Assembly (NCBI GenBank): GCA_025353725.1
Contig: JANXOF010000037.1
Coordinates: 248,001-312,000, forward strand
Direction of reading: 5' to 3'
From: Polyangiaceae bacterium
GTDB lineage: Bacteria > Myxococcota_A > Polyangia > Polyangiales > Polyangiaceae
DNA: 64,000 nucleotides
This document shows, in pieces, positions 8,320 through 18,037 of this stretch. The notes under the pieces were generated by a model. The model saw only the letters and a list, made by a program, of their open reading frames with translations. It made no database searches and was not told the DNA's origin. Positions within the stretch are counted from its first letter, which is position 1, and each line of letters opens with the position of its first letter. Position numbers and translations under genes: made by a program.

Positions 8320-8949
8320 ATGGCTCGATATATTGGCCCAGTTTGCAAACTTTGTCGCCGTGAGGGTATGAAGCTCTTCCTGAAGGGAGACCGTTGCTAC
8401 ACGGACAAGTGTTCGGTGACGCGACGACCGTACCCGCCTGGACAGCACGGTCAGGGGCGGATTAAGCTTACTGAGTATGCCGTTCGGTTACGAGAGAAGC
8501 AAAAGGCTCGTCGTATTTATGGGGTCCTCGAGAAGCAGTTTCGCAAGTACTATTTCGATGCAACTCGTCGGAAGGGGCGGACCGGGGAGCAGATGCTCGG
8601 CATTATTGAGAGCCGCCTCGATAACGTGGTCCATCGTGTGGGTTTTGGCGCGTCGCGCAACGAAGCTCGGCAGCTTGTGAAACATCAGCACATTCTGGTT
8701 AACGGTAAGCGCGTCGATATCCCGTCCTACTTGGTGAAAGCGGGAGATAAAATCGAGGTCCGGGAGCAGAGTCGCGGGCTGAAGTTTGTTGCCGCATCCT
8801 TGGCTCAGATTGAACGCAGAGCTCAGTTGTCATGGATCGAGACGGACAAGGCGAACTTCGCGGGCACTTTCAAAGGCTTGCCGGTACGGGAAGAGCTCAA
8901 TGAGCCTCCAATTCGCGAGCAGTATATCGTGGAGTATTATTCGAGGTAG
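8320..8949 (+). CDS. rpsD: 30S ribosomal protein S4 (zinc-binding)
   Basis: S4 is a primary 16S rRNA-binding protein that nucleates 30S assembly and, in several bacteria, represses its own operon by binding mRNA. The N-terminus carries four Cys (9, 12, 26 and 31), the zinc-binding form. The S4 RNA-binding domain is near residues 95-155 (SRLDNVVHRVGFGASRNEAR, then HQHILVNGKRVDIPSYLVK). The length is 209 residues. The ATG at 8320 has AAAGAGGA upstream. The open frame extends to 8254 but lacks family similarity. rpoA follows after 121 bases. Confidence 0.96.
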   Translation: MARYIGPVCKLCRREGMKLFLKGDRCYTDKCSVTRRPYPPGQHGQGRIKLTEYAVRLREKQKARRIYGVLEKQFRKYYFDATRRKGRTGEQMLGIIESRLDNVVHRVGFGASRNEARQLVKHQHILVNGKRVDIPSYLVKAGDKIEVREQSRGLKFVAASLAQIERRAQLSWIETDKANFAGTFKGLPVREELNEPPIREQYIVEYYSR

Positions 8950-9070
8950 GCTTTCTGAATGTTTCTTCGATAGACACGGGCTGGCGGCGGCTGCGACCGG
9001 AGAGCGGGTTCGATGGCGCAGTGGGATCGTCGCGTGAACGACCGTTTTATGTATTTGGAGTGGCGCGCAC

Positions 9071-10093
9071 ATGAGCAATATTACGACGCGTAACTGGCGA
9101 GATTTGATTCGTCCTCGCGGTATTCAGATTGATCTCGAATCGCTGACAGATTTTTACGGTCGTTTTACGTGTGAGCCGTTAGAACGCGGCTACGGCATAA
9201 CGCTTGGAAACTCTCTCCGGCGTGTTTTGCTCTCTTCGCTTCAGGGGGCGGCCGCGACGGCTATTCGCGTAGACGGGGCTTTGCACGAATTCACGACGAT
9301 CGGTGATGTAGTCGAGGACGTAACGGACATTATCCTCAATCTCAAGGAGGTCGTTTTTAAGTCAGCAACGGCAAAGTCCTACCAAGTGCGAATTGACGCT
9401 GTGGGACCCGGCGCCGTTTATGCGAAGGACGTTGCTTTAGTTGATGGCCTCTCAGTACTCAACCCTGATCACCTGATTGCGACCCTTGACAAGAAGGGAC
9501 CGCTCGCAATGGAGCTAACGGTTAACGTGGGACGTGGATACGTACCGGCGGAGAGGAATAAGACTCCCACGATGCCAATTGGGACAATTCCAATTGATGC
9601 GCTTTTTTCGCCGGTTCGAAAAGTCAACTACACCGTTACCAATGCCCGAGTTGGTCAGGTTACCGATTACGATAAGCTTACGCTGGAGGTTTGGACGAAC
9701 GGCAGCGTGAAGCCTCAAGATGCGGTTGCTTATGCTGCGAAGATTTTGAAGGAGCAGCTGTCCATCTTTATCAACTTTGAAGAAACGGAGGAGACATCCT
9801 ATGTCTCCGGGACCACAGAGGAAGAACCTCTTAATGAGAATCTCTTTCGCTCGGTTGATGAGCTCGAACTGAGCGTGCGCTCTGCTAATTGTCTTCAAAA
9901 TGCAAACATCACGCTTATTGGTGAACTTGTCCAGCGCACTGAGCAGGATATGCTGAAGACAAAGAACTTTGGCCGCAAGAGCTTGAAGGAAATCAAGGAA
10001 ATTCTTTCGAATATGGGCCTTGCTTTGGGTATGAAAATCGATAGCTGGCCCCAGATGCTTGAGCGCTGGAAGACACAGCAGGCACAAAATTGA
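9071..10093 (+). CDS. rpoA: DNA-directed RNA polymerase subunit alpha
   Basis: Alpha dimerises to seed RNA polymerase assembly and contacts upstream promoter DNA and activators. The N-terminal domain shows [20 protein letters not shown] near residues 40-60 and [20 protein letters not shown] near 175. After a linker of acidic residues, the C-terminal domain spans about residues 260-320 ([20 protein letters not shown], then [15 protein letters not shown]). The length of 340 residues is standard. Confidence 0.98.
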   Translation: MSNITTRNWRDLIRPRGIQIDLESLTDFYGRFTCEPLERGYGITLGNSLRRVLLSSLQGAAATAIRVDGALHEFTTIGDVVEDVTDIILNLKEVVFKSATAKSYQVRIDAVGPGAVYAKDVALVDGLSVLNPDHLIATLDKKGPLAMELTVNVGRGYVPAERNKTPTMPIGTIPIDALFSPVRKVNYTVTNARVGQVTDYDKLTLEVWTNGSVKPQDAVAYAAKILKEQLSIFINFEETEETSYVSGTTEEEPLNENLFRSVDELELSVRSANCLQNANITLIGELVQRTEQDMLKTKNFGRKSLKEIKEILSNMGLALGMKIDSWPQMLERWKTQQAQN

Positions 10094-10136
10094 GTTTGGC
10101 GCATGAGAGCGTCGTTAGAGAAGAAATAAAATAGTC

Positions 10137-10637
10137 ATGCGCCATTCGAATTCCGGCCGGAAGTTTGATCGTAACACCAGCAGTCGTCGAGCAATGTTTC
10201 GTAACTTGACGGCGAACTTAGTTTTGAATGAAAGGATTGAGACGACGGACGCCAAGGCCAAAGAGCTGCGACGGGTCGCTGAGCGGCTTATCACGAAGGC
10301 AGTTCGTTTGGGTGCGGTTGCGTATTCTCCCTTTGAAACGCTGTCCGAGGTTGACAAGGGGCGTCGGTTAGCAACGAAGCGTTTAATTGGTGCCTTTCTC
10401 CCCCGTTGGGGAACCCGTGTCGAAAAGGGCGGCGCCACCGAGAAGGTTGATCTCGTCGAGAAGGTTATGATCGACCTCGCTCGCAGGTTTGCGTCGCGCC
10501 CGGGTGGCTACACGCGGATTGTTAAGCTGGGTCAACGGCGGGGCGATAACGCTCCTTTAGCGTTCGTTGAGTTCGTGGATAAGGCCGCCGTTTCTCGCGA
10601 CGCTTCGGTAGAGGCTGGTCTCGTTACACCCGTCTGA
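10137..10637 (+). CDS. rplQ: 50S ribosomal protein L17
   Basis: L17 lies near the peptide exit of the large subunit. The diagnostic N-terminal half (MRHSNSGRKFDRNTSSRRAM, then AKELRRVAERLITKA) and the RPGGYTRIVKLGQRRGDNAP segment are present. At 166 residues it is longer than the usual 115-130. The extra length comes from an internal insertion around residues 60-105 and a short C-terminal tail. It is the last gene of the alpha operon, followed by an intrinsic terminator. Confidence 0.96.
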   Translation: MRHSNSGRKFDRNTSSRRAMFRNLTANLVLNERIETTDAKAKELRRVAERLITKAVRLGAVAYSPFETLSEVDKGRRLATKRLIGAFLPRWGTRVEKGGATEKVDLVEKVMIDLARRFASRPGGYTRIVKLGQRRGDNAPLAFVEFVDKAAVSRDASVEAGLVTPV

Positions 10638-10762
10638 TGTTGGTTTGCTGGACGATTTTGCTTCGGTTTTTGGTCGGCTCGGGTTGTCTAGTTTATATGG
10701 CGCTTTGATTTCAAAATGAGGCATGTAGCCTTCACTAGGGCTCTTGTCGCGCGGAAGTTGTG

Positions 10763-10790
10763 AGGCCCCCTTTTTGGGGGCCTTCTTCTC
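10763..10790 (+). terminator. Intrinsic terminator of the alpha operon
   Basis: AGGCCCCC (10763-10770) and GGGGGCCT (10776-10783) form a perfect 8-bp stem around a TTTTT loop, followed by the pyrimidine tail TCTTCTC. It lies about 125 bases after the rplQ stop in the direction of transcription and is the clearest rho-independent terminator in the window. Confidence 0.85.
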
Positions 10791-11177
10791 TTGACATTAA
10801 GGCATCGTTTCACTGGATTGCTCCACGGAGCCCCCGCGATCACATTCGTTATTGGCCGCAGCACGTGGCTTTTTCTCCTCTGGTCCCTATGTTAGCTGCT
10901 CGTTGCTACTCGACTCGCGTACTCGGTTTGGTCTTTATACCTTGGCGATTTGTAGTTGCGCTTGCTCTTTGTAGGTTTTGACATTTCGAGTTGCGTGCGT
11001 TTTCTTTCTCGGGGTCACTGATTAGATCGCGTTTAGGGTTTTCGATTCTGCTGTTGCTGCAGGTTGCTTTTTTGCGGTGGCCGTGGCGGAGCGGCATGGC
11101 CAGTCCCTGGACGGGTTACCTTCGGCCTGTCCTGTTTACCCCATGTCGCTTTTGCTCCGTGGTAGGTTGGTCTGGAG
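10791..11177. other. Gene-free, T-rich spacer upstream of the DUF2760 gene
   Basis: No open frame here resembles a known protein. In 10921-11040 I counted about 14 A against about 52 T, the same strong strand asymmetry as the rpsK-rpsD spacer. Perfect TTGACA hexamers occur at 10791-10796 and 10978-10983, but neither has a good TATAAT-like partner at 16-18 bases. A promoter for the following three-gene block is expected here. Confidence 0.5.
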
Positions 11178-11756
11178 ATGGATCGTAACCTTGGTTCACG
11201 TTCGGAAGTTGTCCGCCTGACCTTGTTCGGCCGGCTTGTTTTTGCTTATCGAATGTTTGTGAAGGTGCTTTCTCGCGGGGGTGCCGTTGATGCTCGCGGC
11301 TCGGCCCAATTACCTCCGCCCGTCGGATTGGCGAGTGGTGGCGGCGCCGCGGAGGGCGTCGCCGCCGAGTGTCGCTCGGAACTGGACTCGGCGATGCGGC
11401 TCCTTGCCCTATTGCAGCGCGAAGGGCGCTTGGTCGACTTTCTACAGGAGGATGTTGCGCATTTTTCTGATGCGGAGGTCGGGGCTGCCGCGCGCCTTGT
11501 ACATTCAGGTTGTCGCAAGGCAATGCGTGAGCATTTGTCGCTCGTCCCTATTCGCTCCGAGGCCGAGGGAAGTCGAGTCGAGGTCCCGCCGGTTTTCGAT
11601 GTTTCGTCGTTACGGCTTACTGGAAGCGTCGTTGGGCCAGGTCCTTACTTAGGAATCCTGCGGCATAGCGGGTGGCGGGTGGTGAAGATTAGCTTGCCCC
11701 ATACGGTGGGCTTCCACGACGTGCAGGTGCTTGCGCAGGCTGAGGTGGAACTATAA
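11178..11756 (+). CDS. DUF2760 family protein (Hsp70-associated)
   Basis: The conserved C-terminal domain starts near residue 68 with AMRLLALLQREGRLVDFLQE, followed by HSGCRKAMREH, VFDVSSLRLTG and WRVVKISLP, which I recognise as DUF2760. The function is unknown, but the family commonly sits beside atypical Hsp70 genes, as here. The N-terminal 60 residues are variable and contain a Gly/Ala-rich stretch. The length is 192 residues. The TAA overlaps the ATG of the next gene by one base, which indicates coupled translation with the Hsp70 protein. Confidence 0.8.
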   Translation: MDRNLGSRSEVVRLTLFGRLVFAYRMFVKVLSRGGAVDARGSAQLPPPVGLASGGGAAEGVAAECRSELDSAMRLLALLQREGRLVDFLQEDVAHFSDAEVGAAARLVHSGCRKAMREHLSLVPIRSEAEGSRVEVPPVFDVSSLRLTGSVVGPGPYLGILRHSGWRVVKISLPHTVGFHDVQVLAQAEVEL

Positions 11757-13660
11757 TGGTGGAGGACGCGTTAGTAGGGCCGCGTTACGTTGTGGGTATA
11801 GACCTTGGAACAACGCACACCGCTCTTGCGTATGCGGCGATTTCGGAAGGGCCCGCGGGTCCAGCAGGGACGCTACGAATGTTGCGCATTCCGCAGGTGG
11901 TCGCACAGGGCCTCGTGGACGAGCGTGAGCTTCTCCCGTCTTTTCTTTATATTCCTCATCCGAGTGAAGGAGCGCAGGCCCTTCCTTGGGATGCTTCGCG
12001 CCGTTATGTTGTTGGCGAGTATGCCCGTTCGCGCGGGGTAGATGCCCCTTCTCGCGTCATCTTGAGTGCGAAGAGTTGGCTCGGTCACCCTACGATGGAC
12101 CGGCGAGCGGGCATTTTGCCTCCGGGTGCACCAACGGACGTCGAGCGGATTAGCCCTGTGGAAGTTTCCTGGCGGCTGCTCGAGCACGTCGTTGAGTCCT
12201 GGGACCACGTGATTGCGAAGGGCGACCCCGACCTCGCGCTCACGAAGCAAAGCATCGTGCTCACGGTTCCAGCTTCATTCGACGCATCAGCCCGCGAGCT
12301 CACCACGGAGGCAGCCTATGCGGCAGGCCTCGTCGACCTCACGTTGTTGGAAGAGCCGCAAGCGGCATTCTACGCATGGCTTGGACTTCGCGGCGAAGCT
12401 TGGCGGCATGAGGTTAAAGTCGGAGATGCTGTGTTGGTCGTCGACGTAGGCGGAGGGACGACCGACTTCTCGATCATTGCGGCCTCGGAAAGCGAAGGAG
12501 CGCTTTTGCTCGAACGCGTTGCCGTCGGTGAGCACATTTTGCTTGGTGGCGATAATATGGACCTCTTGCTCGCTCACATCGTGGAGCAGAAGTTGGTCCG
12601 CGATGCCGAGGGTGCTGGCCCCGCTCCTGAACTAGATCGATGGCAGCGAGTCGCTCTCCAACATTCAGTAAGGAGCGCCAAAGAAGCGTTGCTTGGCGAC
12701 GCTTCGCTCGCGTCGGCGCCCGTGGCTGTCGCCGGAAGGGGGAGTAAGCTTGTGGGCTCTATACTGCGCACGGAAATCACCCGTGAGGAAGTGACCTCAT
12801 CGATCATAGACGGGTTTTTCCCTATCGTCGACGCCGCGACTAGGCCGACGGGGCGAGCGCGTGCAGCGCTTACACAGCTCGGGCTTCCCTACGCGCACGA
12901 CCCAGCGGTCACTAAACACCTCGCCGCGCTGCTCACGAAGCATGCCTCCTCTCTCCCTTCGTCCACGCCGAAGACGATCGACGCTCCTGATCAGGGCGTA
13001 TCCAACGCTGCACGGAGCCTCTTGCATCCTACACGCATTCTATTTAACGGCGGTGTGATGAAGAGTGCCGTCCTGCGCGAGCGACTATCGTCCAGCGTCG
13101 CTCGCTGGGTCGAGGCCGAGGGTGGCGTCGCTCCAGTCGTCCTTGACGGAACGGACCTGGACCTTGCTGTCGCGCGAGGCGCGGCGCTTTACGGATTAGC
13201 GAGGCGCGGCCGTGGCGTGAGGATTCGCGGGGGTACCGGTCGGGCGTACTACGTAGGTATCGAAAGCGCGGTTCCTGCGGTTCCAGGTATGGACCCACCG
13301 GTCACGGCACTTTGCGTGGCGCCCTTCGGGATGGAGGAGGGCACTGTCGCAGAGATTCCAGGGCAGGAGCTTGGCGTGGTCGTCGGCGAAAAGGTTCGCT
13401 TTCGCTTCTTTGGCTCCACCGTTCGTCGTGACGATGCCGTGGGAAGCACGCTAGAGCGCTGGAGAAAAGATGACCTCGACGAGCTCGCACCGATTGAAGT
13501 CGACCTTCCCGCCGAGGGGCGCAGCGCAGGGGATATCGTGCCCGTGACGCTTCGGTCCAGCATTACTGAGGTGGGAACGCTTCTCCTCGAGGCGCTACCG
13601 CTGCACCCGCAAACGAAGGACGAGCGCTGGAAGGTCGAACTCAGCGTCCGCGCCGACTGA
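11756..13660 (+). CDS. Hsp70-family chaperone, first of a pair
   Basis: This 634-residue protein has an actin-like ATPase domain. It shows the phosphate-1 motif VVGIDLGTTHTALAYA near the N-terminus, the phosphate-2 motif VVDVGGGTTDFSI near residue 230, and the adenosine motif LFNGGVMKSAVLRERL near residue 425. A beta-rich region of about 150 residues resembling a shortened substrate-binding domain follows. It diverges from DnaK: it has no lid helix bundle and no EEVD-like tail. It is cotranscribed with DUF2760 and a larger paralogue. Clients and cochaperones are unknown. Confidence 0.85.
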   Translation: MVEDALVGPRYVVGIDLGTTHTALAYAAISEGPAGPAGTLRMLRIPQVVAQGLVDERELLPSFLYIPHPSEGAQALPWDASRRYVVGEYARSRGVDAPSRVILSAKSWLGHPTMDRRAGILPPGAPTDVERISPVEVSWRLLEHVVESWDHVIAKGDPDLALTKQSIVLTVPASFDASARELTTEAAYAAGLVDLTLLEEPQAAFYAWLGLRGEAWRHEVKVGDAVLVVDVGGGTTDFSIIAASESEGALLLERVAVGEHILLGGDNMDLLLAHIVEQKLVRDAEGAGPAPELDRWQRVALQHSVRSAKEALLGDASLASAPVAVAGRGSKLVGSILRTEITREEVTSSIIDGFFPIVDAATRPTGRARAALTQLGLPYAHDPAVTKHLAALLTKHASSLPSSTPKTIDAPDQGVSNAARSLLHPTRILFNGGVMKSAVLRERLSSSVARWVEAEGGVAPVVLDGTDLDLAVARGAALYGLARRGRGVRIRGGTGRAYYVGIESAVPAVPGMDPPVTALCVAPFGMEEGTVAEIPGQELGVVVGEKVRFRFFGSTVRRDDAVGSTLERWRKDDLDELAPIEVDLPAEGRSAGDIVPVTLRSSITEVGTLLLEALPLHPQTKDERWKVELSVRAD

Positions 13661-13661
13661 T

Positions 13662-16457
13662 ATGACCGCGCGATTCGTCGTCGGTATCGATCTTGGGACG
13701 ACGCATACCGTCGTGGCCTACGCTGCAATCGACTCGAAGCGTAAGGGAGCCCCTGAGCCGCGCATCCTCGACGTTATGCAACTCACGTCAGCGAGCGATG
13801 CGGAAGCTCTCGCGCTCTTGCCTTCTTGTCTTTATGCGCCGATCTCAGGTGAGGTTGCCGATGAACAGACGTGGATCGTCGGTGAGATGGCGCGCCGTCG
13901 GGGCGCTGAAGTCGTTGGCCGCACAGTCTCCTCGGCGAAGAGCTGGCTCTCACACGGTAACGTTGATCGACTTGCGCCTATCCTTCCCTGGGGAGTTGCA
14001 GACGCACCAGAATTAGAACGACCTCCGCGTCTCTCGCCGGTGGAAGCAAGCGCCAAGATCCTCGCCCACATCCGGGAGGCGTGGGATCGAGACTTCCCCG
14101 ACGCGCGCCTATCTGAACAAGACGTCATCCTCACACTGCCTGCTTCGTTCGATGAAGTCTCGCGCGAACTCACCCGCCAGGCCGCAGAGCAGGCAGGCCT
14201 CCACCCCGTCCTTCTCGAAGAGCCCACAGCAGCATTTTACTCGTTGCTGCGTAATGAGGCTGTCATCCGTGAGCTTGTTGAAAGGTGTGGAGCGTCTGAG
14301 GGCTCAGTGCTCGTATGCGATGTTGGTGGAGGAACAACCGACTTGTCTTTAATGGGCGTTGCCAAAGCAAGCGCTCCACCCTGGTTTTCGGTGCGTCGCA
14401 TCGCCGTCGGGCGGCACCTCCTGCTCGGTGGCGACAATATGGACCTCGCACTCGCAGGGGTCGCGGAGGAACGCATTGTTGACAAGGGTGGAACGCTTGG
14501 GGCCGCAGAGTTCGCACAACTCGTGGTTTCCTGTCGAGACGCGAAGGAAGTCTTGCTTGCTCATGGCGCGCCCGACCAAATCACCGTTGCCGTACTCGGT
14601 CGTGCCTCCAAGCTCGTAGGTGATGCCCGCTCGGCGACGCTTACGCGTGAAGACGTCGAGCGTATCGTCCTCGGAGGTTTCTTCCCTGCGCAGAAGGAAC
14701 ACGTTCCCTCAAAGTCCCGCGGTGGTGTCGTCGCTTTTGGGCTGCCCTACGAGCGCAATCCAGCAATTACTTCGCATGTCGTGGGGTTTCTCAAGCGTCA
14801 CGCGACTGAACTCCCCCGCGGTACGCCGGACGCGATCCTCTTAAATGGGGGAGTCTTTCGTGCAAAGCCGATTGTTCAGGCACTCGTACGCGCGCTCGCC
14901 GACGAAGGCGGCAGGACGCCGTCTGTATTGCACGGAAGCGACCCAGACCTTGCCGTAGCTCGCGGAGCAGTACTCTATGGTTTCGCTCGTCGCGGAACGG
15001 GAGTTCGAATCGAAAGCGGAGCGTCACGAGGGTATTACGTGGCGCTTGCCCCCGTCGAGCGGCAGGAGCATGTGCATGCGGTCTGCATTCTTCCGCGCGG
15101 TGCCAGCGAAGGCGTACGTTACTCTGTCCGACGCTCGTTCGATCTTGCACTCGGACATCGTGTGCGCTTTGATCTCTACGCTTCGGATGTCGCTCGCGAT
15201 GACGTCGGTACAGTGGTCACCCTCGCAGACGGGACCTTCGAGCGCCTTCCGCCGATTACCGCTCATCTTCCTTCCTCCGGGAAACGGCAAGCGCTCGCCG
15301 TTCATCTCGGCGGTGAGCTGCTTACGACTGGGCAGCTCGAACTGTCGTGTAGCGAAGCGGTCGCGCTCGAGGGGGTGCCGGGACGTACTTACCGCTTGGA
15401 GTTCCAGCTCCGTGAAAGCTCGAGCCTGCGACCTTCGCGCGCGCCTGTGCCGCCTTCGTTTGCGCCTCCACAAGTAGGCGACGGCGCATCGTCGTTGGTT
15501 GATGAGGGCGCGCGCATCTTAGACCGGGTCTTCGGCAGGCGGACCGACGCCATGCCGAGGGAGGTGAAGGACGTTGTACGAGACCTCGAGAAGGTCCTCG
15601 GCGAGCGCGGAACATGGACCATGGACGTGGCGCGAGCGCTGGCAGATCGCCTCTTGATCAACACGGGCGCTCGTCACCGTACGCCCGACCACGAACGCGC
15701 GTATTGGTCGCTTTTGGGATTCTGCATGCGCCCAGGGTTTGGCGATGCGCTTGATTCTGCGCGTATCGAGTGTATCTACCCGCTTTTTAGCGGTCGCCTT
15801 GCTTTCCCGAACGAGGCTCGGGCTTGGCCGCAGTTCTTTATTGCCTGGCGCCGCATGTCGGGGGGCCTTGCCGAAGGCATCCAGACGATGATGCGCGACG
15901 CACTGGACCCCTTGGTTGCTCCGCCCGAAGCGAAGCTCAAAAAGCCAAAGCGTGTGCCCGAGGGCGCCGATGAGGTACTCACAACGCTGGCGGCCTTGGA
16001 GCGTGTTTCTACTTCGCGTCGTGTGCAATTAGGAGATTGGACCGTCGAAAAAACGTGGTCGTCGAAAGACGCGCGCTTGTGGACCGCCATCGGTCGCATT
16101 GGCGCACGCGTGCCGCTCTACGCGAGCGTGCACCACGTCGTCCCCCCGACTGTCGCTGAAATCTGGATTGAACTTCTGCTTCGGCAGGATTGGGCCTCCA
16201 TCACGACAGCGGCCTATGCTGCCGTTCAGCTCGCGCGAGTCACCGGGGACCGCGCGCGCGACGTCTCGCAAAAAACGCGAACTGAAGTGTCCGCGCGTTT
16301 GGAGGCAATAAGCGCACGACCGGAATGGGTGAGGGCCGTGCGCGAATTGGTCGAGGTCGACGACGACGACCGTGTGTCGATGCTCGGCGAAAACCTCCCG
16401 CTCGGCTTGCGACTCAGCGTCGACGGCTCACCAGGCGCAAGGGGCATAGTCCTTTAG
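13662..16457 (+). CDS. Hsp70-family protein with C-terminal DUF3731-like domain
   Basis: At 931 residues this is a longer paralogue of the preceding gene. The ATPase domain has VVGIDLGTTHTVVAYA, VCDVGGGTTDLSLM and LLNGGVFRAKPIVQAL, followed by a short beta-domain to about residue 590. The C-terminal 320 residues are helical, with repeats rich in Trp and Arg, and resemble DUF3731, which is known to follow Hsp70 domains. The gene starts 1 base after its neighbour ends. Its last 30 bases overlap the 3' end of the oppositely oriented SDR gene. Confidence 0.82.
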   Translation: MTARFVVGIDLGTTHTVVAYAAIDSKRKGAPEPRILDVMQLTSASDAEALALLPSCLYAPISGEVADEQTWIVGEMARRRGAEVVGRTVSSAKSWLSHGNVDRLAPILPWGVADAPELERPPRLSPVEASAKILAHIREAWDRDFPDARLSEQDVILTLPASFDEVSRELTRQAAEQAGLHPVLLEEPTAAFYSLLRNEAVIRELVERCGASEGSVLVCDVGGGTTDLSLMGVAKASAPPWFSVRRIAVGRHLLLGGDNMDLALAGVAEERIVDKGGTLGAAEFAQLVVSCRDAKEVLLAHGAPDQITVAVLGRASKLVGDARSATLTREDVERIVLGGFFPAQKEHVPSKSRGGVVAFGLPYERNPAITSHVVGFLKRHATELPRGTPDAILLNGGVFRAKPIVQALVRALADEGGRTPSVLHGSDPDLAVARGAVLYGFARRGTGVRIESGASRGYYVALAPVERQEHVHAVCILPRGASEGVRYSVRRSFDLALGHRVRFDLYASDVARDDVGTVVTLADGTFERLPPITAHLPSSGKRQALAVHLGGELLTTGQLELSCSEAVALEGVPGRTYRLEFQLRESSSLRPSRAPVPPSFAPPQVGDGASSLVDEGARILDRVFGRRTDAMPREVKDVVRDLEKVLGERGTWTMDVARALADRLLINTGARHRTPDHERAYWSLLGFCMRPGFGDALDSARIECIYPLFSGRLAFPNEARAWPQFFIAWRRMSGGLAEGIQTMMRDALDPLVAPPEAKLKKPKRVPEGADEVLTTLAALERVSTSRRVQLGDWTVEKTWSSKDARLWTAIGRIGARVPLYASVHHVVPPTVAEIWIELLLRQDWASITTAAYAAVQLARVTGDRARDVSQKTRTEVSARLEAISARPEWVRAVRELVEVDDDDRVSMLGENLPLGLRLSVDGSPGARGIVL

Positions 16458-18029
16458 GAACTTGCCCCAGACGTGATTGCCGGTCAGAAGGCCTGAAAAG
16501 AAGGGGTCGCAGATACGTGCGGCGCCGTCGACGATGTCGAGCGGTGGCTGGAAGTCGTGCATTTCTTGCTTTCGGGCTGAGAGCGCGACCGGGTCTTCAT
16601 CCGTCACCCAGCCGGTGTCGACCGCATTCATGAAGATGCCATCGGCCGCGTAATCTGGGGCACTCGTAAGCGTCATCATGTTAAGAGCCGCCTTGGCCAT
16701 GTTTGTGTGAGGGTGCTTGTCGGTTTTGGTACGTCTCGAAAACTGACCTTCGACCGCCGACACGTTGACGATGTGTTTTTCGAGAGTCGGCGTGCGCTGC
16801 ATCAGTGATTTGAGCTTGCTGCACAAGATGAACGGCGCGACAGCATTCACGAGTTGAACCTCAAGCATTTCGGGAGACGGAATATCCGCGAGTTTTAGTC
16901 GCCAGCTGTTGTTCGATCGCAAATCGACTTGCTGGAGGTCTGCATCGGACCTGCCCACGGGGAATATCTCAGCGTCGTTCGATGGGTCGTCGTACGCACA
17001 CGGCACCTGCGAAAGTAGGGCTGACGACCGAATGCCGACCCCCGGGCCTTCACCGCGCCACGCAACGAACCCTGTAGCCTCGGCCTTCTGTTGCAACCCA
17101 GGCTCAAGCGCATGAGGCATCGCATCGCTTTGAACGTCGAGCGACATCGACGCTTTGCATGCCTCGTGACCGCGTAGGAGGGACTGTATCTCGGGCGCCA
17201 AGTGGTCGAACGAACGCTGCTCCAATTCGAGCATATGGGCGTAAAACCCGGCCGGCCGCCGTACCGTTTGGGCCGCATTGTTAATAAGAATGTCGAGCCG
17301 GTCTTTCGTCTGCGTCAGATAACGCGCAAACATCTCGACGCTTGGGGAGTGGCGAAGATCGAGGCCGTGTACCTCAAGGTTTGCATGCCATTTCGAGAAA
17401 TCTGTCTCGCGGGAAAACCGGGAGGCCGCATCACGCGGGAACCGTGTTGTGACGATGACGCGCGCGCCGGCTCGCAACATCATGAGCGCGGCGTGAAAGC
17501 CTATCTTGACTCTCGCTCCTGTAATGAGCGCCACTCGGCCGTTAAGAGACGCCGTTTGAAAACGCTTTGCGTAGTTCAGATCTCCGCATGAAGCGCACAT
17601 GGCGTCGTAGAAAAAGTGGACCTTTTTAAACCACGTTTTGCACACGTAGCAAGCGCGCGCCTTTACGAGCTCACCTGGCGCTCCCGACGCCTCGTGGCCC
17701 GTGCTCGTTTGCGGCGCAACTTGGGCCGGGTATTCGGCTTGAATGAGCTGCGGAGGCGCAGCGAAGACGTCAGCCAGGCGTGCAACTCGTATCGAGGTGC
17801 TCGCTCGGACTTCGCGATCGTGAGTTTGAATTTTTTTCCGCACAACCCGACGAAACGCCTTTGCGCTCTTTCGGTTGTCGTCGCGGCTGGGACGCGACAC
17901 GCGGCCTGCGGCGATCATGAAGGCGACGCGGAGTTCGTCGGGCATCTCACTGAGGCGCGACCGATCTTCCAGGATTGATTCGAGGAGCTCGAGACTTCGC
18001 TGTAGCTCTTCGGGCGTAAATTTCGACAT
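16428..18029 (-). CDS. Atypical short-chain dehydrogenase/reductase-like protein with Cys4 motif
   Basis: This 533-residue protein has about 110 N-terminal helical residues, then a CxxC pair at 127/130 and a second at 145/148 (zinc-ribbon-like). A Rossmann SDR domain follows with TGARVKIG (170-177) and INNAAQ (249-254). An insert of about 110 residues separates the two halves. The usual catalytic Ser is present (Ser424) and so is the Lys (Lys446), but the position four before Lys, normally Tyr, is Thr442. It is the last gene of the molybdenum operon, 8 bases after modC. The reaction is unknown, and without the Tyr it may be a binding or regulatory protein. Confidence 0.7.
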   Translation of the reverse strand: MSKFTPEELQRSLELLESILEDRSRLSEMPDELRVAFMIAAGRVSRPSRDDNRKSAKAFRRVVRKKIQTHDREVRASTSIRVARLADVFAAPPQLIQAEYPAQVAPQTSTGHEASGAPGELVKARACYVCKTWFKKVHFFYDAMCASCGDLNYAKRFQTASLNGRVALITGARVKIGFHAALMMLRAGARVIVTTRFPRDAASRFSRETDFSKWHANLEVHGLDLRHSPSVEMFARYLTQTKDRLDILINNAAQTVRRPAGFYAHMLELEQRSFDHLAPEIQSLLRGHEACKASMSLDVQSDAMPHALEPGLQQKAEATGFVAWRGEGPGVGIRSSALLSQVPCAYDDPSNDAEIFPVGRSDADLQQVDLRSNNSWRLKLADIPSPEMLEVQLVNAVAPFILCSKLKSLMQRTPTLEKHIVNVSAVEGQFSRRTKTDKHPHTNMAKAALNMMTLTSAPDYAADGIFMNAVDTGWVTDEDPVALSARKQEMHDFQPPLDIVDGAARICDPFFSGLLTGNHVWGKFLKDYAPCAW

Positions 18030-18037
18030 GACGCGGC

